Positions 36,450 through 46,085 are shown, numbered from the stretch's first letter. The stretch: DNA of 64,000 nt from Janthinobacterium rivuli (GCF_009208735.1 NZ_WFLJ01000004.1:124001-188000), one strand, 5' to 3'. Notes: generated by a model not told the origin, from the sequence alone. Numbers and translations: made by a program.

Positions 36450-37163
36450 ATGTCCGCACAAACAGATCCGAACAAGGAAACGGCCCAGGCCGATGCGGAA
36501 CGCGCCGCCGATCTCAGCGAGTTGCTCGGCCATGTCAACACCAGCTGGGACAATGAACGGCGCGCCCTGTCGCGCCAGCTGCACGACAGCCTCGGCTCCT
36601 CGCTGACGGCGCTGACCATGCACTTGTCGCTGCTGACGCAAAAAATGCCGCAGGAAGCGGCCTTGCTCGACCGTGCGGCAACCATGAAGCAATTGCTGCT
36701 GAACGTGATTGAAACCAACCGCCAGATGCAGATGAAGCTGTGGAACGACAAGCTGGAATTTCTTGGGGTGAATGTGGCGCTGGGCGAACTGGCCACGCAA
36801 TTTGCCGAACAACACCAGATCACCGTGCGCTGCAGCCTGCCCGAAGATGAACTGATTTGCCCGCGCAACGTGGGCGTGGCCCTGCTGCGCACCCTGGAAG
36901 AAGCGCTCAGCAACATCGCCGCGCACGCCCATGCCACGCAGGTGGACATCATCATCGACGACAACGACGAAGCGCTGATGATGACAGTAAAGGATAACGG
37001 CACGGGCTTGCCAGCCAGCGAACCGGCCGAAATGAGCAAGCACGGCCTGCGCGCCGTGCGCGAGCGCGTGCATTACCTGGGCGGCAGCCTGAGCCTGACG
37101 GCCAATCCGCAAGGCGGCACGGCCCTGACCGTCGTCTTGCCGCGCATTAGTCCCAAAGAATAG
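36450..37163 (+). CDS. Soluble NarL-type (HisKA_3) histidine kinase
   Basis: A 237-residue kinase without membrane or sensor domain. The HisKA_3 dimerisation helix carries the phospho-acceptor His in SRQLHDSLGSSLTAL (near residue 51). The ATPase follows, with TLEEALSNIAAHAHA as N-box and VKDNGTGLP as G1. Such minimal kinases partner NarL/FixJ regulators or larger receptor proteins. No regulator is adjacent, so it is an orphan. ATG 36450 is chosen over 36372 because the upstream residues overlap a promoter-like region. Confidence 0.85.
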   Translation: MSAQTDPNKETAQADAERAADLSELLGHVNTSWDNERRALSRQLHDSLGSSLTALTMHLSLLTQKMPQEAALLDRAATMKQLLLNVIETNRQMQMKLWNDKLEFLGVNVALGELATQFAEQHQITVRCSLPEDELICPRNVGVALLRTLEEALSNIAAHAHATQVDIIIDDNDEALMMTVKDNGTGLPASEPAEMSKHGLRAVRERVHYLGGSLSLTANPQGGTALTVVLPRISPKE

Positions 37164-37240
37164 TCATTCCCTGGCAGCATCAGGCCGGAACACCGCCGGA
37201 GCGCCCTGCCCCGCTGAACGTTGCAACGACAGGAGACCGC

Positions 37241-37756
37241 ATGCAAGGACTGATCCCCACCGTACTGGCAGCGCTGCTGGCCATGGGCGCCGCCCAGGCC
37301 GCCGACAAGACCGTGCCGCCGCCGGAAACCGTGGACAAGCTGGCCTGGCTGGCCGGCTGCTGGAACGTCGACGGCGCCGAACCCGGTTCCGGCGAACAAT
37401 GGAGCACGGCCGCCGGCGGCACCATCCTCGGCACCAGCCGCACCGTCAAGGGCGGCAAGACGACGGCCTTTGAATTCGTGCAGATCCGCCTCACCGACCC
37501 GGGCCAGCTGGCCTACATCGTGCAGCCGTCGGGCCAGCCGCCCGTGATCTTCAATCTGCTGCGCCAGGACAAGCCGAATGAATTCATCTTCGCCAACCTG
37601 GACAATGACTTCCCCAGCCGCATCATCTACCGCCACGACAGCGAGCGCATCCTGCATGCCAGTATCGTTGGCACCATGAAAGGCAAGCTCACCACCATCG
37701 ATTTCCCCATGACACGGGGCCGTTGCGAAGCGGCGCCCCTCACGCGCGGCAAATAA
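37241..37756 (+). CDS. Exported DUF6265-like protein
   Basis: A 171-residue protein with a Sec signal peptide (about 1-21, GAAQAAD) and a lipocalin-like small beta domain: LAWLAGCWNVDGAEPGSGEQWS at the start and NLDNDFPSRIIYRH later, both typical of DUF6265. Function unknown; probably periplasmic. ATG 37241 follows GACAGGAGACCGC. A strong terminator follows directly. Confidence 0.82.
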   Translation: MQGLIPTVLAALLAMGAAQAADKTVPPPETVDKLAWLAGCWNVDGAEPGSGEQWSTAAGGTILGTSRTVKGGKTTAFEFVQIRLTDPGQLAYIVQPSGQPPVIFNLLRQDKPNEFIFANLDNDFPSRIIYRHDSERILHASIVGTMKGKLTTIDFPMTRGRCEAAPLTRGK

Positions 37757-37778
37757 AAAGGGGCCTTGCGGCCCCTTT
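37757..37778. terminator. Terminator between convergent genes
   Basis: AAAGGGGCC-TTGC-GGCCCCTTT, a perfect 9-bp stem starting right at the stop of the DUF6265-like gene and facing the NADH dehydrogenase gene. Confidence 0.8.
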
Positions 37779-37798
37779 CTGTTCGGATACACGCTGGT

Positions 37799-39097
37799 TT
37801 AATGCAACTTGACCTGCGGCGTGCTGCGCTTGATCAGGAAGCGGCCCATGGCCATGACGGCCGTGCGCACGCTGCCCAGCACGGCATTGTGGTGCATCAG
37901 GTGCAGGCTGACGTACATCATGCGGGCCACGAAACCTTCGACGAACCAGCTCAGGCCCTTGAGCGAACCCATCAGAGTTCCCACCGAGGTGGTGCGGCCG
38001 AACGAGACGAGCGAACCGTAGTCCAGGTATTCATACGGCTTGGTTTGCGGCGGCTTGCCCTTCGCTTGCAGCAGGAAGGTTTTCAACAGGTAATCGGCTT
38101 GCTGGTGAGCAGCCTGGGCGCGCGGCGGCACCAGCTTGCCATCCGGCCCCATGCAGGCGGCGCAATCGCCGAGCGCGAAGATATTCGCATGGCCCTGCAC
38201 ATTGAGCATGCCCGTCACTTCCAACTGGCCGGCGCGGTTGGTCGGCAAGCCCAGGGTGGACAGGAATTCCGGCGCGCGGATGCCGGCGGCCCACACGCAG
38301 ATATCGGCCGCATAGCTGGTGCCGCTGGCCACCGTCACCTTGTCGGCCTCGATCGTGGTGACGCGCGTATCGGTCACCACCGTGATGCCATGCTGGTGCA
38401 GCAGTTTCGAAGCGGCGATGGAGACGCGCTCGGGCAGCGGCGCGAGGATGCGCGGCGCCCCTTCGAGCAGGGTGATGCGCACATCCTTGATGGCGTTGAG
38501 ATTCTGGAAACCATACGCGGCATACACGCCGCTCGCTTCGCGCAATTCGGCCGCCAGCTCCACGCCCGTGGCGCCGCCGCCGATGATGACGATGTCGACG
38601 CCGGGATGGCCCGCGTCGCCCTGGCGCTGCTCGGCCATGGCAAGCAGTTTCAGCAGGGTCAGACGGAAACGTTCGGCGTCTTCCGTGGCATTCAGGGAAA
38701 TCGTGTTTTCCTGGGCGCCAGGCACGCCGAAGTAATTCGAGGTGCTGCCCACGGCCAGCACCAGCTGGTCGTAGGTGACAGTGCGCTGCGGCAAGAGCTG
38801 TTCATCCTTGTCCGTGGCGATGGCGCCCACGGTGAGGCTGTTCGACGCGGCGTCGAGCCCGATCAAAGGGCCATAGACATAGGTAAAACCATTGTCATGC
38901 GCCAGCATCTGGTACGACAGGCCCTCTTGATGAATGTCCAGGGTGCCGGCCGCCACTTCATGCAGCGACGGCTTCCAGATGTGGTACAGGCGGCTGTCGA
39001 CCAGGGTGACCTGGCCGGCGCCGAGCTTGCGGCTGAGTTTGCAGGCCAGCTCCAGGCCGCCTGCACCTCCCCCTACGATAACGATTTTACTATGCAA
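37799..39097 (-). CDS. ndh: Type II NADH:quinone oxidoreductase
   Basis: A single-subunit, non-proton-pumping NADH dehydrogenase of 432 residues that delivers electrons to quinone. The FAD site is GGGAGGLELA (about 8-17), the NADH site VIIGGGATGVELAAEL (about 168-183), and the second FAD segment NIFALGDCAA. The C-terminal amphipathic region (VARMMYVSLHLMHH, AMGRFLIKR) anchors it to the membrane face. Start codon is TTG behind AGGAGGATCT. It is convergent with the DUF6265-like gene. Confidence 0.92.
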   Translation of the reverse strand: MHSKIVIVGGGAGGLELACKLSRKLGAGQVTLVDSRLYHIWKPSLHEVAAGTLDIHQEGLSYQMLAHDNGFTYVYGPLIGLDAASNSLTVGAIATDKDEQLLPQRTVTYDQLVLAVGSTSNYFGVPGAQENTISLNATEDAERFRLTLLKLLAMAEQRQGDAGHPGVDIVIIGGGATGVELAAELREASGVYAAYGFQNLNAIKDVRITLLEGAPRILAPLPERVSIAASKLLHQHGITVVTDTRVTTIEADKVTVASGTSYAADICVWAAGIRAPEFLSTLGLPTNRAGQLEVTGMLNVQGHANIFALGDCAACMGPDGKLVPPRAQAAHQQADYLLKTFLLQAKGKPPQTKPYEYLDYGSLVSFGRTTSVGTLMGSLKGLSWFVEGFVARMMYVSLHLMHHNAVLGSVRTAVMAMGRFLIKRSTPQVKLH

Positions 39098-39112
39098 AGA
39101 TCCTCCTGCTTG

Positions 39113-39613
39113 TTAATCCCGGTGCCCGTTGCCATTGCCATGACCGTTGCCATGACCCTTGCCTGGCTTGTCATCATGCTTGTCACGCTTGCCTTCATGC
39201 TTGTCGCGCTTGTCATCATGCTTGTCATAATGGCCGCGATCACGGTCGTGGTCCCTATAGTCGGGACGGCCATGGTCGCCATGCTGCTGGCGGTAACGGG
39301 GCGCATACTGGTTGTTATACCAACTATCCTGGACGAAATATACCTCTTGGTTACAGGCATTATACTTGCGGCAGTGCTTGGACCAATGTTTCGCATGGCC
39401 GGGCGGCACGCGCAGGTAGATCGGCGCGGCCGAATAGTATTGCGGGCGCTGCACGATGACGGGCTGGGCGTAGATCAATTGCGGCGCGGGATAGTCGCCA
39501 ATGTCGAGGCGGCCATAAAAGCCGGGCTGGCCGACGGTGACGGAGACGCCGACCTGGGCAACGGCGGCGGTGGCGGCCGACAGCAAGACGGCGGCGAGAA
39601 TGAGGGTTTTCAT
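39113..39613 (-). CDS. Exported protein with His/Asp/Lys/Gly-rich tail
   Basis: A 166-residue protein with a signal peptide (about 1-19, AAVAQ) and a Tyr/Pro-rich domain (about 25-110) that recalls the YXWXP-type exported proteins of Burkholderiales, including a HCRKYNACNQEVYFV segment with two cysteines. The tail (about 115-166) is a run of DHDRDRGH, DKHDDKRDKHEGK and GHGNGHGNGNGH repeats, likely disordered and metal-binding. ATG 39613 follows AAGGAG. It precedes ndh by 15 bp and may be co-transcribed. Function unknown. Confidence 0.75.
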   Translation of the reverse strand: MKTLILAAVLLSAATAAVAQVGVSVTVGQPGFYGRLDIGDYPAPQLIYAQPVIVQRPQYYSAAPIYLRVPPGHAKHWSKHCRKYNACNQEVYFVQDSWYNNQYAPRYRQQHGDHGRPDYRDHDRDRGHYDKHDDKRDKHEGKRDKHDDKPGKGHGNGHGNGNGHRD

Positions 39614-39706
39614 TAGGGCACTCCTTTTATCAGTTATGCCGTCATTGTAGACCTTGTGCAACCAACTGTTTGTTCGCAAGGACACATAAGGAATCCCGTC
39701 GCAATC

Positions 39707-40480
39707 TCACCACAGCTTGCCCAAAGGCACGACCAGGCCGCTGAACAGCGACCAGTCCGGCGACGCCGCCGTCAAGCCGCGCGCCACGCCGATGTCGATG
39801 GCCAGCCGTGGCCTGGGACTGTAGGTGGCGGCCAGCAACAGCTGCGCCGTGGCCGGCGCGCCGCGCAAGCGCGTGCCCGACACTTCCGCCGTGGCACCCC
39901 AGCGCGCGCTGACGGGCGTGGAAAACGAGGTCGCCCAGCCCGTTTGCACCCGGCCGGCGCCAGGGTCCGACGCTCCCAGGCGCGTGGCGTTCAGGTTGGC
40001 GTCCATGTGCACGGCGCCCAGGTCGCGGCTGAAAATGCCGTTCAGCGACACGTCGCTCTTGCCGCTGCCGATGCTGTCCTTGGCCGTGGGCAACTTCCAG
40101 CCCAGTTCCAGGCCCAGCGCCGTGGCGTCGTCGAGCACAAAAGCGCGCTTGAGCACGACCGTCGTGTCGCCCACGCCCGTGTCGCGCCGCCCCGTGTCGT
40201 CGCGCGCGCGGACGAAGCCCTCGCCTTCGAGCAACAGGCCCCATTCGGGCGTGAACGCCAGTTTGAACGTGTATGGCAGGCTGGCGCGGCGCGTGTCGTC
40301 CGTTTTCGACAGCAAGCCGCCCGCCTCGAATTCCAGCTGGCCCGGCACGGGCAACTGGGCGGGACTGGCCACGGAAGGCCGGTAAGGCAGCACGGGATCG
40401 CCCTGCTGCGCCTGCGCCCGGGGCGCCAGGGACAGCAACAGCAGGGGAAAACAGAATAACGGCAGGGCAGGAGACGGCAT
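39707..40480 (-). CDS. Outer-membrane beta-barrel, phenol MetA-like transporter family
   Basis: A 257-residue protein with a signal peptide (about 1-24, APRAQAQ) and alternating beta-strand pattern ending in an aromatic-terminated strand (LVVPLGKLW), as expected for an outer-membrane barrel. Segments GDTTVVLKRAFV and LELGWKLPTAKD resemble the MetA phenol-pathway porin family. It may admit hydrophobic or aromatic compounds, but the substrate is unknown. ATG 40480 follows CAGGAGACGGC. Confidence 0.75.
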   Translation of the reverse strand: MPSPALPLFCFPLLLLSLAPRAQAQQGDPVLPYRPSVASPAQLPVPGQLEFEAGGLLSKTDDTRRASLPYTFKLAFTPEWGLLLEGEGFVRARDDTGRRDTGVGDTTVVLKRAFVLDDATALGLELGWKLPTAKDSIGSGKSDVSLNGIFSRDLGAVHMDANLNATRLGASDPGAGRVQTGWATSFSTPVSARWGATAEVSGTRLRGAPATAQLLLAATYSPRPRLAIDIGVARGLTAASPDWSLFSGLVVPLGKLW

Positions 40481-40557
40481 GGGAAACCCGGAAGTGGCAA
40501 ACGCGCAATATCGACAGCCTACCACCGCCGCGCCGATCGCGTCCGCTCCAGCCTCGC

Positions 40558-42216
40558 TCAGGCCAGGCGCCGCACACCCTGCCTGACGCTCGCCACCGGC
40601 CGGCGCAGCGGCGTGACGTTGTTGCTGACCGACGCCACGGCGATGTGCTCGGCGTGGGCATGCAGGCGGAACACGCCCACCAGTTCCGTCAGGGTCTGCG
40701 CCTGATCCTGCAGCGATGCGGCGGCTGCGGCCGCCTCTTCCACCAGGGCCGCGTTTTGCTGCGTCACCTGGTCCATCTGCAGCACAGCCTGGTTGACTTG
40801 CTCGATGCCGGCGCTTTGTTCGGCGCTGGCGGCCGTGATTTCCTGCATGATATCGGCCACCTGGCGCACGCTGGCGACCACTTCATCCATCGTCTTGCCC
40901 GCGTCATGCACGAGTTGGGAACCGATTTCCACCTGCTCGACGGAGTCGCCGATCAGGGTCTTGATTTCCTTGGCGGCACTGGCAGAGCGTTGCGCCAGGT
41001 TGCGCACTTCGGACGCCACCACGGCAAAACCGCGCCCCTCCTCGCCCGCCCTGGCCGCTTCCACGGCCGCGTTCAAGGCGAGGATGTTGGTCTGGAAGGC
41101 GATGCTGTCGATGACGCTGATGATGTCGACGATCTTGCGCGAGGACGCATTGATCGATTCCATCGTCTGCACCACCTGCCCCACCACGGCGCCGCCCTTG
41201 CCGGCCACATCGGATGCGGCACCGGCCAGCGCATTGGCCTGGCGCGCATTGTCCGCGTTCTGGCGCACGGCCGACGTCAGCTCCTCCATCGATGACGCCG
41301 TTTCTTCCAGCGAACTGGCCTGCTCTTCCGTGCGCGACGACAGGTCGAGGTTGCCCTGAGCAATTTCGCCCGAGGCCGTGTTGATGGTGTCCGTGCCCGA
41401 GCGCACCTGGCTGACGATGCCGACCAGCTTGTCGCGCATGGTCTTCATGGCGAACAGCAGGCTGGCGCTGTCGTGGCTGGCCGTGCGGATATCGACGGTG
41501 AGGTCGCCCTCGGCGATGGCGCCGGCGATCTTGACGGCATACGCCGGTTCGCCGCCCAGCTGGCGCGTCAGTCCGCGCGTGATCAGCGCGCCCAGCGCCA
41601 GGCCGGCGGCCATGCTGCCCAGCACCAGCGCGATCATGAAGCTGCGGCTGGCCTGGTACACGCCGGAGGCCTGCTCGGACGCCGCCTTGGCGCGCTCTTC
41701 CTTCTGCAGCGAGAGTTTATCCAGCACGCCATCGAGTTCATCGGCATGCTGGCGCGTCTTGTTGAGCAGCTCGACCAGTTGCGCGCTGCGCTGGGCCAGC
41801 GGCTCGGCCGCGGCCAGGGTCAGCGCCTGCTGCATGGTGGCGATGTACTCGGCTTCGACGGCGGCGAAGCGGGCAAACAGTTCCTTGGCCGCTTGCGTGA
41901 CGAACAACGGTTCCGCCTTGGCAAGGTAACTTTTATTTAACTCGAGGAATTTGGCGATGTCGGCCTGGCGCGTGGCGCGTTCCTCGGCGGTCGTGGCCAG
42001 CAAAAAATTGCTGCGCGCGCGGCCCACCTTGATCAGGGCGATATTGGCTTCCTTGATGTACGACAAGCCCAGCAATTCATGGTTGTACATCTGCCCCGCC
42101 ATGGTATCGATCTTGCCCATGTTGAAGATGCCGATGCCGGCCACGATGGCCCCCATCAGCGCGACGCAGAAAAATGCCGCCAGCAAGCGCGTTCCCACCT
42201 TCATCCGGTTCAACAT
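40558..42216 (-). CDS. Methyl-accepting chemotaxis protein
   Basis: A chemoreceptor of 552 residues. TM1 is about 12-32, a four-helix-bundle ligand domain about 35-190, TM2 about 192-214, then HAMP, and a long coiled-coil signalling domain with the conserved hairpin tip [20 protein letters not shown]. Methylation segments flank it ([21 protein letters not shown]). The C-terminus ([12 protein letters not shown]) lacks the NWETF-type CheR tether. ATG 42216 follows GGGGGAAATC and is preferred to 42321. Ligand unknown; no other che genes in the window. Confidence 0.95.
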   Translation of the reverse strand: MLNRMKVGTRLLAAFFCVALMGAIVAGIGIFNMGKIDTMAGQMYNHELLGLSYIKEANIALIKVGRARSNFLLATTAEERATRQADIAKFLELNKSYLAKAEPLFVTQAAKELFARFAAVEAEYIATMQQALTLAAAEPLAQRSAQLVELLNKTRQHADELDGVLDKLSLQKEERAKAASEQASGVYQASRSFMIALVLGSMAAGLALGALITRGLTRQLGGEPAYAVKIAGAIAEGDLTVDIRTASHDSASLLFAMKTMRDKLVGIVSQVRSGTDTINTASGEIAQGNLDLSSRTEEQASSLEETASSMEELTSAVRQNADNARQANALAGAASDVAGKGGAVVGQVVQTMESINASSRKIVDIISVIDSIAFQTNILALNAAVEAARAGEEGRGFAVVASEVRNLAQRSASAAKEIKTLIGDSVEQVEIGSQLVHDAGKTMDEVVASVRQVADIMQEITAASAEQSAGIEQVNQAVLQMDQVTQQNAALVEEAAAAAASLQDQAQTLTELVGVFRLHAHAEHIAVASVSNNVTPLRRPVASVRQGVRRLA

Positions 42217-42344
42217 GATTTCCCCCATAGGCTGGCTGACACTCGATGCAACTGGAGCGTACTGGCTTGAATATAAAGAAAAATCACGGAAAAAAATGCT
42301 CGGATTGTCACCAAACAACAATTCCTTGATTTACAACAACATGG

Positions 42345-42374
42345 AAAACGGCTTGCCATGCTAGGCAAGCCGTT
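42345..42374 (-). terminator. Terminator of the copper operon
   Basis: On the minus strand AACGGCTTGCC-TAGCAT-GGCAAGCCGTT followed by TTTCC, 25 bp past the multicopper oxidase stop. Confidence 0.75.
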
Positions 42375-42398
42375 CGGGCATGGGCCTGGCGGCCCCCG

Positions 42399-43784
42399 TT
42401 AATGGCCCGCGTGCGCGCCAGGTTTGCGCACCGTCATCTCGACGCTCCCCTTGGCCGGCAACTTGCCCGCCCCCTGGCCGCGCACGGGTTCCGGCAAGGC
42501 GCCCGTCCACTCATAGGCCACGCTGCCGGCCGGATGCTTGTACCAGCCCGGGTCGCGGTAGTCGCCCGGTTTCTGGTCCTTGCGCACCTTGACCGTCGTA
42601 AACATGCCGCCCATGCCGATCGCGCCGAAGGGGCCGTCGCCGGCCATCATCGGCAGGGTGTTGTCGGGGATCGGCATCTGCATCTCGCCCATGTCGGCCA
42701 TGCCCCGCTCGCCCATCACCATATAGCCGGGCACAAGCTGGTTGATCTTCGCCGCCACGCCCTGGTGGTCGACGCCGATCATGGTCGGCACGTCATGTCC
42801 CATGGCATTCATCGTGTGGTGCGACTTATGGCAGTGGAAAGCCCAGTCGCCCAGGTCCGTGGCCGTGAATTCCACGGCGCGCATCTGGCCGACGGCAATG
42901 TCGGTCGTCACTTCGGGCCAGCGCGACTCGGGGCGCGTCCAGCCGCCATCCGTGCCCGTCACCTCGAATTCGTGGCCATGCATGTGGATCGGGTGGTTCG
43001 TCATGGTCAGATTGCCCACGCGCACGCGCACCTTGTCGCCCTGGCGCACGACCATGGGATCGATGCCGGGGAAGACGCGGCTGTTGAAGGTGAACAGATT
43101 AAAATCCGTCATCGTCATGATCTTCGGCGTGTAGCTGCCGGGATCGATGTCATAGTTGCTCAGCAAGAAGACGAAATCGCGGTCCACCTTCATGAAGTTC
43201 GGGTCTTTCGGATGCGTGACCCAGAAGCCCATCATGCCCATGGCCATCTGCGTCATTTCATCGGCATGCGGGTGGTACATGAAGGTGCCGGGCCGCTTGG
43301 CAACGAATTCGTAGACGAAGGTCTTGCCGGGAGGAATACCCGGCTGAGTCAGGCCCGTGACGCCGTCCATGCCATTGGGCAAGCGCTGGCCATGCCAGTG
43401 CACGCTCGTGTGTTCCGGCAACTTGTTGGTGACAAAGATGCGCACGCGGTCGCCCTCCACCACTTCGATGGTGGGACCGGGCGACTGCCCGTTGTAGCCC
43501 CATAGATTCGCCATCATGCCGGGCGCCAGCTCGCGCACGACGGGTTCGGCCACCAGGTGAAATTCCTTGACGTTGTTGTTCATGCGCCAGGGCAAGGACC
43601 AGCCATTCAGGGTGACGACGGGGTTGTATGGACGCCCGTTCGGCGGCGGTGGCGGCGCCTTCGTCTCCGCGCCGGCCATGCTGACGGCTTCCGGCAACGA
43701 TGCCGCACCGACTCTGCTGACGGCCGCGGCACTCAAGGCGACGGCGCCCGCGTTCATGAAAAAGTTTCTACGTGTAATCATCAT
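42399..43784 (-). CDS. Multicopper oxidase, CopA-like, Tat-exported
   Basis: A periplasmic cuprous oxidase/laccase-type enzyme of 461 residues. The Tat signal (TRRNFF, about 1-28) implies export folded with copper. All copper ligands are visible: HWHG at 129-132, HPH at 171-173, HPIHMHGH at 264-271, and HCHKSHHTMNAM at 317-328 with the T1 His-Cys-His-Met set. A Met-rich stretch (about 352-385, MGERGMADMGEMQMP and MMAGDGPFGAIGMGGM) is typical of copper-detoxifying members. It overlaps the TolC-like gene stop by one base and ends the operon. Confidence 0.93.
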   Translation of the reverse strand: MMITRRNFFMNAGAVALSAAAVSRVGAASLPEAVSMAGAETKAPPPPPNGRPYNPVVTLNGWSLPWRMNNNVKEFHLVAEPVVRELAPGMMANLWGYNGQSPGPTIEVVEGDRVRIFVTNKLPEHTSVHWHGQRLPNGMDGVTGLTQPGIPPGKTFVYEFVAKRPGTFMYHPHADEMTQMAMGMMGFWVTHPKDPNFMKVDRDFVFLLSNYDIDPGSYTPKIMTMTDFNLFTFNSRVFPGIDPMVVRQGDKVRVRVGNLTMTNHPIHMHGHEFEVTGTDGGWTRPESRWPEVTTDIAVGQMRAVEFTATDLGDWAFHCHKSHHTMNAMGHDVPTMIGVDHQGVAAKINQLVPGYMVMGERGMADMGEMQMPIPDNTLPMMAGDGPFGAIGMGGMFTTVKVRKDQKPGDYRDPGWYKHPAGSVAYEWTGALPEPVRGQGAGKLPAKGSVEMTVRKPGAHAGH

Positions 43785-45142
43785 TATTCCTTCTCGGCAG
43801 GGCCGCTGCCATTGATGGCCGATTGCAATGTCGTTTGCGCGATCCAGAAATCGCGCTGGGTCTCGATGGCGCTGTTGACGCTGGCGACCTGCTCGCGCGC
43901 GTCGGCCAGCAGTTCGAACACGCTGGCCAGCATGCCGTTGTAGCGCAGCAAGACTTCATGCGAGATCGTCTTGCGCAGCGGCACGACTTCATCGCGGTAG
44001 TGGCGGGCCAGGTCGTAAGCCGTGCGGTAGCTGGAATACGCCTCGCGCACTTCCGAGCGGGCCTTGACGGCCGTGCCCGCCGTGCGCTGCAGCGACTGTT
44101 CATATAGCGCTTGCGCCCTGGCGTTGCGCGCCGCACCCCAGTCGAACAGGGGCAATTCCAGCGACACTTCATAGCCGTTTTCGCGCGGCGCCTCGCTCGT
44201 GCTCTTGTTGGTGTAACCAACGTCAAGCACGTTGATGAAACCCGTCACCTTGGACAGGCCCAGCGCGCTGGCCGTCGCCTGTGCGTCAAGCTTCGCTCTT
44301 TGCACGTCGAGGCGCTGCTCCATCGCTTGCGCCTCGATATTGCCCGCCTCGGCTGGCTCGGCCGGCAAGTCGGGCAGGCGCGACGGTAAAGTGAAAGCCG
44401 TCTGCTTGCCCCACAGGCCCAGCAGCCGCGTCAGGTGTTCGCGCGTGGCCGTGGCCTGGTGGCGCGCGCGGGCCAGGTCGCCGACGGCGTCCGCGTAAAA
44501 CACTTGCTGGCGCGCCTGGTCGAGGCGGCTCCAGTTGCCCGCCTGCTGCAAGCGCGTGGCCAGTTCCGCGCCCGCCTCGGCCGACAGCAGCGCCCGCTGC
44601 ATGAACGCTTCCGTCTGCACGGCGGCCACGGCATTGAAGTAGGCGCGGCGCGTGTCGGCCGCCAGTTGCACGGCGCTGCTGGCGGCCTGCAGCTTGGCTT
44701 GCTCAAAACGGCCCCGCTCGATGTTGACGCGCATCGGCATGGTCAGCAAGCCGGCCAGATCGAAGCTGACGCCGCGGTCGATTTCATTGCCGTGGCTGCC
44801 ATGCGAGCGGCCGAACGACAGGCCGGGATTGCGCAAGCGCCCCGCCTGCACCAGATCCGCCTCGGACGCGCCCAGTTCGGCCAGCGCCACTTTCATGCCG
44901 TGATTGTTCATCAGGGCGATGCGCACAGCGCTGTCGGCGTCCAGCGGCTGGGCCAGCAGGGCAGCCAGTTTTTCCTCGCCGCCCTTGTCCGTCAGCGCGT
45001 CGGGGGCGCCCGTGCGGGCGTCGGCCAGCGTGGACACCGTGCGCATGCCGCCATCGGGGCTGAAGCTGGCGCAGCCGCTGAGCAGCAGGACGGCCGCCAG
45101 CGCCAGCGGCGTCAAACAAGTTGATTTTGTGAAGCTGGCCAT
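43784..45142 (-). CDS. TolC-family outer-membrane efflux lipoprotein
   Basis: A 452-residue outer-membrane channel with lipoprotein signal ending at Cys24 (LLLSGC) and two long helical-barrel repeats (OEP domains). It resembles CusC/CopE-type channels in metal operons. Start ATG 45142 is one base past the stop of the His/Met-rich gene, with GAAGGA inside that gene's last codons; ATG 45157 is the alternative. It is followed without gap by the multicopper oxidase. No RND pump or adaptor lies in this operon. Confidence 0.9.
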   Translation of the reverse strand: MASFTKSTCLTPLALAAVLLLSGCASFSPDGGMRTVSTLADARTGAPDALTDKGGEEKLAALLAQPLDADSAVRIALMNNHGMKVALAELGASEADLVQAGRLRNPGLSFGRSHGSHGNEIDRGVSFDLAGLLTMPMRVNIERGRFEQAKLQAASSAVQLAADTRRAYFNAVAAVQTEAFMQRALLSAEAGAELATRLQQAGNWSRLDQARQQVFYADAVGDLARARHQATATREHLTRLLGLWGKQTAFTLPSRLPDLPAEPAEAGNIEAQAMEQRLDVQRAKLDAQATASALGLSKVTGFINVLDVGYTNKSTSEAPRENGYEVSLELPLFDWGAARNARAQALYEQSLQRTAGTAVKARSEVREAYSSYRTAYDLARHYRDEVVPLRKTISHEVLLRYNGMLASVFELLADAREQVASVNSAIETQRDFWIAQTTLQSAINGSGPAEKE

Positions 45143-45143
45143 G

Positions 45144-45500
45144 TCAATGTCCTTCATGCTGGTGTGGCTGATGTTGCTGGGCGGGCTGGGCGGCCGGCTT
45201 GGGACTCGGCTTCTCCATCGGCATCTTGTGGCCCTCCATCTTGTGGCCTTCCATCTTCATCATGCCCATGTGGCCGCCGGCCTTGCCGACTTTGTCGTTG
45301 AGGGCGCGCCAGGTCTGGTCGGGCGTGGCGTCATCCTCGGCGGCGGGACGGTAGCCGGCGAAGGCGGAGCGGTAAGTGGTGGCCGGCACGGAGGCTTGCG
45401 CCTCTTGCGGGGCGGAGGGGGCGGGCGTGGATGTGGCCGGGCCGGCGGCGCTGGCGGCCAACGGCAGCACAGCCAGCGCAAGGCTGAACAGGTGTTTCAT
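45144..45500 (-). CDS. Exported His/Met-rich small protein, probable copper binder
   Basis: A 118-residue protein with a signal peptide (about 1-18, AASAAG), a Pro/Ala/Thr linker, a short helical core (TYRSAFAGYRPAAEDD, WRALNDKVGKAGG), and a metal-binding tail rich in Met and His (MGMMKMEGHKMEGHKMPMEK, then QHQPHQHEGH). Similar proteins sit beside CopA oxidases in betaproteobacterial copper loci. It probably carries Cu(I)/Cu(II) in the periplasm. ATG 45500 follows AAGGAATACC. Confidence 0.82.
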   Translation of the reverse strand: MKHLFSLALAVLPLAASAAGPATSTPAPSAPQEAQASVPATTYRSAFAGYRPAAEDDATPDQTWRALNDKVGKAGGHMGMMKMEGHKMEGHKMPMEKPSPKPAAQPAQQHQPHQHEGH

Positions 45501-45614
45501 GGTATTCCTTGAATGACAGGGTATGGCGCGGCGGGCGCGCGACTGGAACGTCGGCGTACGGCCGGCACGGCCTCGATGGACGTGCGGCGGCCGCACCGCC
45601 GGGTTCACGGGCGG

Positions 45615-46040
45615 TCAGGCGGAGCGCGTGCTTCTCGGGGGACGTTCGGGACCCGGCGGGATATGCCCGGCGAACCGGGAATCGGGCGCCAGCGCCGGAG
45701 GCGGCGCGCGCAGGGTCAGGGCGTGCAGGGCCGGCATGCCGGGCGGCGCCGTGGCGCCCACGGTGCAGGCGCCATGGTTGCTGCAATCGTGGCCGTGGTG
45801 CGTGGCGCCGCCATCGTCCATGGCCATGGTCATCGGCTGGTCCGCCATCCGCATGTCGGCCATCTCGGTCATGTCGTGGCACTGGGGCGCCTGCGCCTGG
45901 GTTGCCATGACGGTCACCGTTGCCGCCAGCTCGTCCACGCAGCAGCTGCGCATGGCCGACGCAAAGCCCTGCATGGGCAGCGTGACGGCCAGCAGCCAGA
46001 GCAGCGAGCGGGCAAGATAGCGGAAAAAGGCAGGGTTCAT
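45615..46040 (-). CDS. Small exported/membrane protein with Cys, His and Met clusters
   Basis: A 141-residue protein with an N-terminal hydrophobic helix (about 8-28) that may be a signal peptide, followed by RSCCVDE, CHDMTEMADMRMADQPMTMAMDD and HHGHDCSNHGAC. These clusters suit copper binding and recall DUF2946-type proteins at copper loci, though I cannot assign the family firmly. The C-terminal third is Pro/Arg-rich and disordered. First gene of the copper operon, 114 bp before the His/Met-rich gene. Confidence 0.7.
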   Translation of the reverse strand: MNPAFFRYLARSLLWLLAVTLPMQGFASAMRSCCVDELAATVTVMATQAQAPQCHDMTEMADMRMADQPMTMAMDDGGATHHGHDCSNHGACTVGATAPPGMPALHALTLRAPPPALAPDSRFAGHIPPGPERPPRSTRSA

Positions 46041-46085
46041 GGCACGACTATAAACCTTCCCACACGAGGAAGGTCAAGTCCCTAT

